Below are positions 55,922 through 64,000 of a stretch of DNA of 64,000 nt, in pieces. The notes beneath the pieces are model-generated. The model was not told the DNA's origin and made no database searches. It saw only the letters and a list, made by a program, of their open reading frames with translations. A program made the translations under genes and the position numbers. The stretch lies in assembly GCA_037974335.1 (NCBI GenBank), contig CM075760.1, positions 56,476,890-56,540,889 on the forward strand. Reading direction: 5' to 3'. Source of the stretch: Prionace glauca (taxonomy: Eukaryota; Chordata; Chondrichthyes; Carcharhiniformes; Carcharhinidae). Position 1 is the stretch's first letter. Every line of letters begins with the position of its first letter.

Positions 55922-57676
55922 TTACAGATAGTGCGACATGAACCCAAGATCCCTGTTGAGACCGTCCTCATGTGTGCGGAACTTGGCTATCAGTCTCTGT
56001 TCAGCGACTCTGCGCTGTCGTGTGTCATGAAGGCCGCCTTGGAGAATGCTTACCCGAAGGTCAGAGGCTGAATGCCCGTGACCGCTGAAGTGTTCGCCAA
56101 CAGGAAGGGAACAGTCTTGCCTGGTGACTGTCGAGCGATGTTCATTCATCCGTTGTCGTAGCGTCTGCATGGTCTCCCCAACGTACCATGCTTCGGGACA
56201 TCCTTTCTTGCAACGTATCAGGTAGACAATGTTGGCCGAGTTGCAAGAGTATTTACCATGTACCTGGTGGATGGTATTCTCACGTGTGATGATGGTATCC
56301 ATGTCGATGATCCGGCATGTCTTGCAGAGGTTGCTGTGGCAGGGTTGTGTGGTATTGCGGTCACTGTTCTCCTGAAGGCTGGGTAGTTTGCTGCGAACAA
56401 TGGTTTGTTTGAGGTTGTGTGGTTGTCTGAAAGCAAGAAGTGGGGGTGTGGGGATAGCCCTGGCGAGATGTTTGTCTTCATCAATGATATGTTGAAGACT
56501 CCGGAGAAGATGTCGTAGCTTCTCCGCTCCGGGGAAGTACTGGACGACGAAGGGTACTCTGTCCATTGTGTCCCGTGTTTGCCTTCTGAGGAGATCGGTG
56601 CGGTTTTTCTCTGTGGCACATCGGAACTGCCGATCTATGAGTCGAGCACCATATCCTGTTCTTATGAGGGCATCTTTCAGGGTCTGGAGGTGTCTGTCAC
56701 GATCCTCCTCATCTGAGCAAATCCTGTGTATACGGAGGGCTTGTCCATAGGGAATAGCTTCTTTAACATGTTTAGGGTGGAAACTGGAGAAGTGGAGCAT
56801 TGTGAGATTGTCTGTGGGTTTGCGGTACAGTGAGGTGCTGAGGTGACCGTCCTTAATGGAGATAAGTGTGTCCAAAAATGCAACTGATTCTGGGGAATAG
56901 TCCATGGTGAGTCTGATGGTGGGGTGGAATTTGTTGATATCATCATATAGTTGTTTCAGTGATTGCTCACCATGAGGCCAAAGGAAGAAAATGTCATCGA
57001 TGTATCTAGTGTATAGCATCGGTTGAAGATTCTGTGCAGTGAAGAAGTCTTGTTCGAACCTGTGCATGAAGATGTTGGCATATTGAGGTGCAAATTTGGT
57101 CCCCATGGCTGTTCCGTGTGTCTGGATGAAAAACTGGTTGTTGAAGGTGAAGAGATTGTGGTCCAGGATAAAGCGGATGAGTTGTAAAATTGCATCTGGA
57201 AACTGGCAGTTGTCAGCATTGAGTACTGAGGCAGTCGCAGCAATGCCATCGTTGTGGGGGATGTTGGTGTAGAGCGCTGAGACATCCATTGTGACGAGGA
57301 GTGTCCCTGGTTCAACTGCTCCGTGTGTGCTGAGTTTCAGTAGGAAGTCCGTAGTGTCGCGACAAAAACTGGGGGTTCTTTGTACAATGGGTTTCAGGAT
57401 GCCCTCGACGTAGCCAGAGAGGTTCTCACACAGAGTTCCATTGCCCGATACGATGGGACGGCCAGGTGTGTTTGCCTTGTGTATCTTTGGGAGGCAGTAG
57501 AGATCTCCAATGCGGGGAGTACGTGGAATGAGAGCACGGAGGGTGCTCTGAAGGTCCGGATCAAAGGTTTTGATCAGATTGTTGAGTTGACGAGTGTGTT
57601 CTTTGGTCGGATCTGTGGGTAATTGTCTGTAGTGTTCCTCATTGTTTAGTTTGTGTTTTGTTTGTGTTTGTGCCAT
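55922..57676 (-). CDS. Penelope-like reverse transcriptase with GIY-YIG endonuclease, left copy
   Basis: An uninterrupted frame of 584 codons. Reverse transcriptase motifs in order: YCLPKIHK (about 60-67), GRPIVSG (72-78), LLVTMDVSALYTNIP (126-140), GTAMGTKFAPQYANIFM (about 188-204), YTRYIDDIFFLW with the catalytic IDD, and AFLDTLI. A Cys pattern (CHSNLCKTC) precedes the GIY-YIG type nuclease domain NIVYLIRCKKGCPEAWYVGET with RQRMNEHRS downstream, the EN+ Penelope arrangement. The first residues (MAQTQTKHK) lie at the head-to-head junction and are probably not native; similarity to the family starts about LNNEEHYRQL. The protein would copy element RNA at a nicked genomic site. Full-length relatives have a longer N-terminus, so this copy is probably not autonomous. 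Confidence 0.93.
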   Translation of the reverse strand: MAQTQTKHKLNNEEHYRQLPTDPTKEHTRQLNNLIKTFDPDLQSTLRALIPRTPRIGDLYCLPKIHKANTPGRPIVSGNGTLCENLSGYVEGILKPIVQRTPSFCRDTTDFLLKLSTHGAVEPGTLLVTMDVSALYTNIPHNDGIAATASVLNADNCQFPDAILQLIRFILDHNLFTFNNQFFIQTHGTAMGTKFAPQYANIFMHRFEQDFFTAQNLQPMLYTRYIDDIFFLWPHGEQSLKQLYDDINKFHPTIRLTMDYSPESVAFLDTLISIKDGHLSTSLYRKPTDNLTMLHFSSFHPKHVKEAIPYGQALRIHRICSDEEDRDRHLQTLKDALIRTGYGARLIDRQFRCATEKNRTDLLRRQTRDTMDRVPFVVQYFPGAEKLRHLLRSLQHIIDEDKHLARAIPTPPLLAFRQPHNLKQTIVRSKLPSLQENSDRNTTQPCHSNLCKTCRIIDMDTIITRENTIHQVHGKYSCNSANIVYLIRCKKGCPEAWYVGETMQTLRQRMNEHRSTVTRQDCSLPVGEHFSGHGHSASDLRVSILQGGLHDTRQRRVAEQRLIAKFRTHEDGLNRDLGFMSHYL

Positions 57677-59011
57677 CGCAACGATGGCATTGCTGCGACT
57701 GCCTCAGTACTCAATGCTGACAACTGCCAGTTTCCAGATGCAATTTTACAACTCATCCGCTTTATCCTGGACCACAATCTCTTCACCTTCAACAACCAGT
57801 TTTTCATCCAGACACACGGAACAGCCATGGGGACCAAATTTGCACCTCAATATGCCAACATCTTCATGCACAGGTTCGAACAAGACTTCTTCACTGCACA
57901 GAATCTTCAACCGATGCTATACACTAGATACATCGATGACATTTTCTTCCTTTGGCCTCATGGTGAGCAATCACTGAAACAACTATATGATGATATCAAC
58001 AAATTCCACCCCACCATCAGACTCACCATGGACTATTCCCCAGAATCAGTTGCATTTTTGGACACACTTATCTCCATTAAGGACGGTCACCTCAGCACCT
58101 CACTGTACCGCAAACCCACAGACAATCTCACAATGCTCCACTTCTCCAGTTTCCACCCTAAACATGTTAAAGAAGCTATTCCCTATGGACAAGCCCTCCG
58201 TATACACAGGATTTGCTCAGATGAGGAGGATCGTGACAGACACCTCCAGACCCTGAAAGATGCCCTCATAAGAACAGGATATGGTGCTCGACTCATAGAT
58301 CGGCAGTTCCGATGTGCCACAGAGAAAAACCGCACCGATCTCCTCAGAAGGCAAACACGGGACACAATGGACAGAGTACCCTTCGTCGTCCAGTACTTCC
58401 CCGGAGCGGAGAAGCTACGACATCTTCTCCGGAGTCTTCAACATATCATTGATGAAGACAAACATCTCGCCAGGGCTATCCCCACACCCCCACTTCTTGC
58501 TTTCAGACAACCACACAACCTCAAACAAACCATTGTTCGCAGCAAACTACCCAGCCTTCAGGAGAACAGTGACCGCAATACCACACAACCCTGCCACAGC
58601 AACCTCTGCAAGACATGCCGGATCATCGACATGGATACCATCATCACACGTGAGAATACCATCCACCAGGTACATGGTAAATACTCTTGCAACTCGGCCA
58701 ACATTGTCTACCTGATACGTTGCAAGAAAGGATGTCCCGAAGCATGGTACGTTGGGGAGACCATGCAGACGCTACGACAACGGATGAATGAACATCGCTC
58801 GACAGTCACCAGGCAAGACTGTTCCCTTCCTGTTGGCGAACACTTCAGCGGTCACGGGCATTCAGCCTCTGACCTTCGGGTAAGCATTCTCCAAGGCGGC
58901 CTTCATGACACACGACAGCGCAGAGTCGCTGAACAGAGACTGATAGCCAAGTTCCGCACACATGAGGACGGTCTCAACAGGGATCTTGGGTTCATGTCGC
59001 ACTATCTGTAA
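57653..59011 (+). CDS. Penelope-like reverse transcriptase with GIY-YIG endonuclease, right copy
   Basis: A frame of 452 codons. From DGIAATASVLNADN on, its translation appears identical to the C-terminal part of the left copy, covering the later reverse transcriptase motifs (GTAMGTKFAPQYANIFM, YTRYIDDIFFLW) and the whole GIY-YIG domain. The first nine residues (MFCLCLCHR) come from the junction with the left copy and are not part of the family. The start of the reverse transcriptase (PKIHK, GRPIVSG, MDVSALYTNIP) is missing, so it should not be active by itself. Confidence 0.92.
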   Translation: MFCLCLCHRNDGIAATASVLNADNCQFPDAILQLIRFILDHNLFTFNNQFFIQTHGTAMGTKFAPQYANIFMHRFEQDFFTAQNLQPMLYTRYIDDIFFLWPHGEQSLKQLYDDINKFHPTIRLTMDYSPESVAFLDTLISIKDGHLSTSLYRKPTDNLTMLHFSSFHPKHVKEAIPYGQALRIHRICSDEEDRDRHLQTLKDALIRTGYGARLIDRQFRCATEKNRTDLLRRQTRDTMDRVPFVVQYFPGAEKLRHLLRSLQHIIDEDKHLARAIPTPPLLAFRQPHNLKQTIVRSKLPSLQENSDRNTTQPCHSNLCKTCRIIDMDTIITRENTIHQVHGKYSCNSANIVYLIRCKKGCPEAWYVGETMQTLRQRMNEHRSTVTRQDCSLPVGEHFSGHGHSASDLRVSILQGGLHDTRQRRVAEQRLIAKFRTHEDGLNRDLGFMSHYL

Positions 59012-59363
59012 CCCCCGTGACTTGCCTGGGTTTGCAAAACCTCACTTACTGTACTGTCTGGAGACAATACACATCTCTTTAAACTGTGATCAGTGCTCCT
59101 TCCACTCACATTATCAGCCACTTTAAGAATTGAACAGCAGGTTAGGTGTAAGGATTCGCATTCTAATCAGCAACTGTCTGTACTTTGTAAGCTCTGTCTG
59201 TCTGAGGCCAGAACTCTCCATTCACTTGACAAAGAGGCAGCACCCTCGAAAGCTTGTGAGAATATTATCAAATAAATCGGTTGGACTAAAACCTGGTGTT
59301 GTCAGACTTTTTACTGTGTTTACGCCAGTCCAACGCCGGCATACCCACATCATATGTTGAATT

Positions 59364-59540
59364 AGCAGAGATGGATGTAAATATACAAATCCTGTGTAAT
59401 ATAAACAGAGATGGGATCAGATGTAGTAGGGTCAGATCCGTGATCTACTCGAGCACTAATATAGAGGACCTACTGTAGCATAAATAGAGGGATGGCCCAG
59501 TGTACATAACGGGAGAAATAACCGAATTTAGCATAAATTC
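59364..59540 (+). repeat. Degenerate 27-bp tandem repeat, right of the Penelope insertion
   Basis: Order and wording match 54,880-55,090: gtgtaatataaacagagatg, cagatccgtgatctact, gcataaatagagggatggcc, cataacgggagaaataaccg. It shows that the insertion lies within or beside a locally duplicated block. Confidence 0.65.
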
Positions 59541-59789
59541 ATTTATAATTTATTCGTGTTATAAATGTATGGTGTAATGTTGGACATAGATCTCAGACTT
59601 TAGGCGCACTGAATTAAATGTCATCGTGCCAAAACACAAACTGTGATCAGTTAAGAATGGAAACAGAATAATTTCTGAGTCAAATGGTAATGTTTTCAAT
59701 TCCTACAAGATACCTCGCGATCCAACCTGTGACCCAGTACTGAATGTTCAATTATTCCATTAATAAATGTGATGATATTTCAGTCTCAG

Positions 59790-60060
59790 GGGTAGTATAG
59801 CAATATCATTATTAAGCTAGTATTCCAGAAGCTTGGGACAGGAGTTCCAGTTCCACCCTGGCAGCTGGGGAATTTCAGCTCAGTTTATTGATAAAGACAT
59901 CGTGTGTATTTAAAGGTTTGAAGTTTATTTCTTCGTCACAAATGGGTTTACATTCACACTGTAATGAAGTTACTGTGAAAATCATATATGGTCAAAGCTC
60001 ATCTTTTTCTCGGATGTCTTTCAGGGGAGGAAATGTTACTTCTTAGTTAAAAGCTACATA
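59790..60060 (+). mobile_element. Second SINE family with a piece of the first SINE inside
   Basis: aatatcattattaagctagt, gacaggagttccagttccac (box B-like), ctggcagctggggaatttca and gatgtctttcaggggaggaa follow the SINE type at 42,425. Between them, 59,918-59,985 (gtttgaagtttatttcttcg, ttacattcacactgtaatga) is an antisense fragment of the GCACGGTGGC-type SINE. Confidence 0.55.
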
Positions 60061-60705
60061 AAATTACCAGAAGAAGAAACAAGCCTGAGGTTTCAGAGAG
60101 TTTTAAAATTCAACCAAAAAAGTCCAAATAATCGAGGGGGAAATAGAGAATGGGAGTAAACTTGCAGGGAACATAAAAATTAATTATAAATTTGCAAAGG
60201 CTATGCGGGGAGGTTTAAACTGATTTGGGGGGGGGGTGGGATATTGAGTAGTGGGGGTGAAAGGGAGGGGGGCATAGATGGGGAATGCAAGGCACGGCGT
60301 AGTGGGGGTGGGGCGGAGCAGGGTTTGAAATGCATGTGCTTTAATACTTTAAAGGTAGGGGAGGACCGCAGGAAACATGGGAGGGAGGTTAGACAGGGGG
60401 TGGAGAAGGGAAATGCCCAGACTGAGGGGCTGAAGTGTGTATATTTTAATGCAAGGAGTATAGTAAATAAGGTAGATGAGCTTAGGGCGTGGATAGCTGC
60501 TTGGGAATGTGATGTGGTGGCCATTACGGAGACTTGGATGTCTCAGGGACAGGACTGGGTACTTTAGGTGCCAGGTTTCAGATGTTTCAGGAACGCCAGG
60601 GAGGCTGGCAGAAGAGGTGGTGGAGTGGCACTGTTAATAAGGAACAGTGTCATGGCTGCAGAGAAAGAGGATGCCGTGGTGGGACTTTCTACATAGTCTC
60701 TGTGG

Positions 60706-61506
60706 GTGGAAGTTACGAACAGCAAAGGGTCGAAAACTTTGCTGGGTGTATTCTATAGGTCGCCCAATACTGACAGGGAAGTTGAAGTGCAGATAGGGAA
60801 CCAGATTCTGGAGAAATGTACTAAAAACAGAGTTGTCGTGATGGGAGACTTCAATTTCCCAAACATCGACTGGAATATCCCTAGAGTAAGGGGTTCGGCT
60901 GGAGAGGAGTTTGTTAGGTGTGTTCAGGAAGGTTTCCTGACACAGTATGTGGACAAGCCTACGAGGGGAGAGGCAGTACTTGACCTGGTACTGGCGAATG
61001 AACCAGGGCAGGTGATGGATCTCTCGGTAGGAGAGCATCTTGGGAATGGTGACCATAATTCTATCTCCTTCACAATTGCATTGGAACCAGATAGGATCAG
61101 ACAGGCTAGGAAGGTGTTTGTCTGGAGTAAGGGGAGATACGAAGAAGTCAGGAAGTTACTTGGACAAATAAACGGGAAGGAGGCATTCTTAGGGAAAAGT
61201 ACCGAAGGAAGGTGGCGGATATTCAAGGAATGTTTGTCTGGCGCTCTGCATGACAATGTTCCAATAAGGCAAGGGGGTTTTGGTAGGTCGTGGGAACCGT
61301 GGTGCACGAAGGCTGTGTTGAACCTAGTCAGGAGGAAAAGGAAGGTGTACAAAAGATTCAGGGAACTAGGAGAGGTTAAGGATCTTGAAGAATATAAGGA
61401 CTGTAGAAAGGAGGTTAAAAGGGAAATTAGGAGAGCCAGAAGGGGTATGAGAAGACCTTGGCGGGTAAGATTAAGGAAAATCCCAAGGCCTTCTATAAGT
61501 ATGTGA
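60706..61506 (+). pseudogene. CR1 ORF2 piece: endonuclease C-terminal part and linker
   Basis: The frame reads LLGVFYRSPNTDREVE, VVVMGDFNFPNIDWNIP (the AP-endonuclease GDFN motif), FVRCVQEGFLTQYVDKPTRG, LDLVLANEPGQVMDL and GNGDHNSISF (the SDHN-type catalytic motif as GDHN), followed by the basic linker (LVRRKRKVYKRFRELGEV). The endonuclease start, including VVAITETWMS, lies in another frame at 60,430-60,565. It ends by frameshift where the next piece takes over. Confidence 0.88.
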
Positions 61507-63199
61507 AAGGTAAAAGGGTGAGAAGGGAAAGGATAGGACCTATAAAAGATGAAGGGGGAAAGGTCTGTGTAGAACCAGAAGAAATGGCGGAGGTGCTTAA
61601 TGAGTACTTTGCATCAGTATTCACAGTGGAAGCTGATTTGGGAGATCTTGCTATGGACTTGCAGCAGGTGGAAAAGATTGAGTACGTGGACATTAAGGAG
61701 GAGGATGTGTTAGAACTTTTGAATTCTATCAAGGTAGATAAGTCGCCGGGACCAGATGGGATGTACCCCAGGATACTGTGGGAGGCCAGGGAAGTGATTG
61801 CAGAGCCCTTGGCGATGATCTTTGCGTCGTCAATGGAGATGGGAGAGGTTCCGGAAGATTGGAGGATTGCGGATGTAGTCCCTATTTTCAAGAAAGGGAA
61901 CAGGGATAGCCCGGGAAATTACCGCCCGGTGAGTCTGACCTCAGTGGTTGGTAAGCTGATGGAGAGGCTTCTGAGGGACAAGATTTACGAGCATTTGGAG
62001 AGGTTTGATCAGGAATAGTCAGCATGGATTTGTCAAGGGCAGGTCGTGCCTTACGAGCCTAGTTGAGTTCTTCGATAATGTGACTGAACACATTGACGAA
62101 GGAAGTGCCGTGGACGTAGTGTACATGGACTTCAGCAAGGCTTTTGATAAGGTCCCCCATGCAAGACTTCTTGAGAAGGTGAGAGGGCATGGGATCCAAG
62201 GGCCTTTGGCCTTGTGGATCCAGAACTGGCTTGCCTGCAGAAGGCAGAGAGTGGTTGTGGATGGGTCTTTTTCGGAATGGAGGTCAGTCACCAGTGGGGT
62301 GCCCCAGGGATCTGTTCTGGGACCCTTGCTGTTTGTCATTTTCATAAATGACCTGGATGAGGAAGTGGAGGGATGGGTTAGCAAGTTCGCTGATGACACG
62401 AAGGTCGGCGGTGTTGTGGATGGTCTGGAAGGATGGCAAAAGTTGCAGCAGGACATAGATAGGATGCAGGAATGGGCGGAGAAGTGGCAGATGGACTTCA
62501 ACGCGGATAAATGTCGTCCATGTCGGCAGAACCAACGGGATGAACGAGTATACTATTAAGGGCAGGGGTCTTAGTAGCGTTGAAGAGCAGAAGGATCTCG
62601 GGGTCCGGGTTCACAGGACTCTTAAATCGGCCACGCAGGTGGAGGAGGTGGTCAAGAAGGCGTATGGTGTACTGGCCTTCATTAATCGAGGGATTGAGTT
62701 TAGGAGTCGGGAGGTAATGCTGCAACTTTACAGGACCCTCGTCAGGCCTCATTTGGAGTACTGTGCGCAGTTCTGGTCGCCTCACTATCGGAAAGACGTA
62801 GAAGCTATTGAAAGGGTGCAGAGGAGATTGACAAGGATGTTGCCTGGACTGGGAGGCATGCCTTATGAAGATAAGTTGAGGGAGCTGGGACTCTTTTCCC
62901 TGGAGAGGCGAAGGTTGAGAGGCGACCTGATAGAAGTTTATAAAATGTTGAGAGGAATAGATAGGGTGGACTCTCAGAGGCTATTTCCCCGGGTTGAAAT
63001 GGTCGCTACGAGAGGACACAGATTTAAGGTGCGGGGGGGGAAGTACAGAGGTGATGTTAGGGGTAAGTTTTTCACTCAGAGGGTGGTGAGTGATTGGAAT
63101 CGGCTGCCGTCGTCGGTGGTGGAGGCGAACTCGCTGGGGTCTTTTAAAAGACTTCTGGATGAGTATATGGGGTTTAATGGGATTGGGGGTTATAGATAG
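61458..63199 (+). pseudogene. CR1 ORF2 pieces: reverse transcriptase and C-terminus
   Basis: Three overlapping frames (61,458-62,018; 62,005-62,559; 62,540-63,199) carry the reverse transcriptase in order: [117 protein letters not shown] with the catalytic FADD, and MDFNADKC. The C-terminal part follows with QLYRTLVRPHLEYCAQFW and FFTQRVVSDWNRLPSSVVEA. Two frameshifts separate the three frames, at about 62,010 and 62,535. Confidence 0.92.
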
Positions 63200-63299
63200 G
63201 TCTATAGATTGGTGGGGTTGATGCGATCGGCGCAACTCGAGGGCCGAAGGGCTTGTTTGTGCTGTAATATTCTATGTTCTATGTTCTAACCGTTTATAT

Positions 63300-64000
63300 C
63301 AATATCTGAAGAGAGAAGGATTGGTTAAGTTAAATGTAAATCCCTTAGAGCCCGAATCCAGGGAAATTATAATGGGGAATAAAAAAATATTGAATGAATA
63401 GATCACTAAGTTTGACACTGCCTTCTCACAAGTACCATCCCAGAAATGTTCGGGAACCAAGGGGGTAGTTGTAAGACGGTATTGAGGGAAACCAGTATTA
63501 GTAAAATCATTCTGGGGAAAATAATAGGGTGAAATTCTGGTTGGTCACTGGGGCCCGGTAATCCCAGAATATGGAAGGAAATGGCCCAGGAAATGTTGGA
63601 TACATTGCTGCCCATCTTCTAAAATTCTATACAGGCCGAAACAGTTCCTACAGGTTAGAGGGTGACAAATGTAACCCCGATATATACAGAGAAAGAGGGA
63701 ATAAAACTGAAAAATTACAGACTGATTTCAGCATCAGTTAGAGATTGTTATCAAATCTATGATAGGAAAATATTTGGAAAGCATGGACGGAGTTTGATGA
63801 AACCAGTATGGGCTTAAGAAAGACATGTTTATCTTAACAAAACTACTTGCATTTTTTAAGAGTGTAAATAATAGGTGGGGGAGGGATAATAATAGGTTCG
63901 GGTAGGGAGGGGGAGGGATGCAACCAGTTTACGTGCTGTATTTGCACTTTCAGAAGGCTCTTCATCAAATATTGGTAGGCCCAATGAAAGCACGTGAGAT
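63300..64000 (+). mobile_element. Decayed CR1-type LINE, cut by the window end
   Basis: The plus strand shows TNVTPIYREREGIKLKNYRL-like sequence at about 63,668-63,725, matching the ANVTPLFKKG...NYRP motif region of CR1, then FRKALHQILVGPMKAREI at the window end, matching [12 protein letters not shown]. The part before (VNPLEPESREIIMGN) matches the linker to reverse transcriptase. Many stops are present. It continues beyond 64,000. Confidence 0.65.

Larger units (their letters stand above)
55617..59350. mobile_element. Palindromic Penelope-like element (two inverted copies, one insertion)
   Basis: Two copies of one Penelope-like element face each other head to head. The left copy (minus) covers 55,617-57,678; the right copy (plus) covers 57,679-59,350. 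Inverted arms 55,617-57,254 and 57,679-59,316 are about 1.64 kb and look almost identical; the 424 bp between them belong to the longer left copy. The right end has an extra tail of about 34 bp (gccagtccaacgccggcat) that the left end lacks. A perfect 13-bp target-site duplication (catatgttgaatt at 55,604-55,616 and 59,351-59,363) brackets the whole, so both copies entered together. Both are 5'-truncated: the usual N-terminal part before the reverse transcriptase is absent. The near-perfect arms suggest a young insertion. Confidence 0.93.
60200..63287 (+). mobile_element. CR1-type LINE, best-preserved copy
   Basis: About 3.1 kb in sense orientation: a G-rich upstream part, AP-type endonuclease, linker, reverse transcriptase, C-terminal region and a 3' end with gaagggcttgtttgtgctgt and a short ttctatgttctatgttcta tail. 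ORF2 is complete in content from the endonuclease start (FNARSIVNKVDELRAW near 60,437) but is divided by frame changes near 60,565, 60,700, 61,460-61,500, 62,010 and 62,535. Few changes otherwise; its 3' end nearly matches copies at 34,564-35,226 and 27,070-27,558, so this subfamily was the most recently active in the window. Confidence 0.93.

Noticed and set aside
56218-58715. Other open frames overlapping the Penelope-like element
   Set aside because: They are out-of-frame shadows; the same sequences appear on both arms only because the arms are inverted copies.
55617-59350. Palindrome as an assembly foldback
   Set aside because: Not fully excluded, but the arms are unequal in length, the right end has its own tail, and a 13-bp target duplication flanks the whole, which a foldback would not produce.

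Overview
The window looks like nuclear DNA of a vertebrate, most likely a cartilaginous fish (shark type). The evidence is: spliced GPR139-like receptor genes of the kind that is expanded in sharks; many CR1-type LINE copies whose ends carry the GGCCCTTCGGCCC-type sequence; tRNA-derived SINEs; and Penelope-like elements. I see no rRNA, genuine tRNA gene, CRISPR array or bacterial-type operon. Repeats and their remains fill most of the sequence; host coding exons total only about 2.4 kb. The species call is inference from repeat style, not from a search.

Host genes. Gene 1 (minus strand) has a 67-nt first exon at 10,208-10,274 and a 902-nt second exon at 1,987-2,888, and predicts a 322-residue seven-helix receptor. 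Gene 2 (plus strand) has a second exon of the same 902-nt length at 40,580-41,481. Two different first exons lie upstream of it, at about 26,454-26,697 and 33,098-33,404. Both end with the same donor (gtaagtccctggctgg) in phase 1, which fits the acceptor at 40,579/40,580. These first exons sit in two copies of one duplicated block (26,150-28,805 and 32,685-38,160). A third, cut-off copy of the leader lies at 1,412-1,761. In all three copies a 42-bp tandem repeat follows the leader; in the plus-strand first exons it is in frame and would add a 14-residue repeat to the receptor N-terminus.

Region by region. 1-1,450: old CR1 fragment holding a tiny inverted Penelope-type insertion. 1,412-2,888: leader copy, 36-bp minisatellite, gene 1 exon 2. 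2,900-11,100: intron of gene 1 with SINE, CR1 and simple-sequence pieces, then exon 1. 11,110-13,345: antisense CR1. 13,334-22,268: a roughly 8.9-kb minisatellite with a 19-21 bp unit, higher-order duplications and one SINE insertion. 23,020-26,149: CR1. 26,150-41,481: the duplicated first-exon blocks, swollen by CR1, SINE and Penelope insertions, then gene 2 exon 2. 41,560-44,700: purine tract, SINEs and a broken Ty3/Gypsy fossil. 44,700-55,600: CR1 and SINE pieces, degenerate tandem repeats and unassigned DNA. 55,617-59,350: a large palindromic Penelope-like insertion with a 13-bp target-site duplication. 60,200-63,287: the best-preserved CR1 of the window. 63,300-64,000: another decayed CR1 running off the end.

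The points most worth a second look are the two-first-exon receptor arrangement with its coding minisatellite, the palindromic Penelope-like insertion (three of three such insertions here are inverted), and the long minisatellite that seems to start inside a CR1 endonuclease region and carries a PBX/PREP-like motif in each unit.
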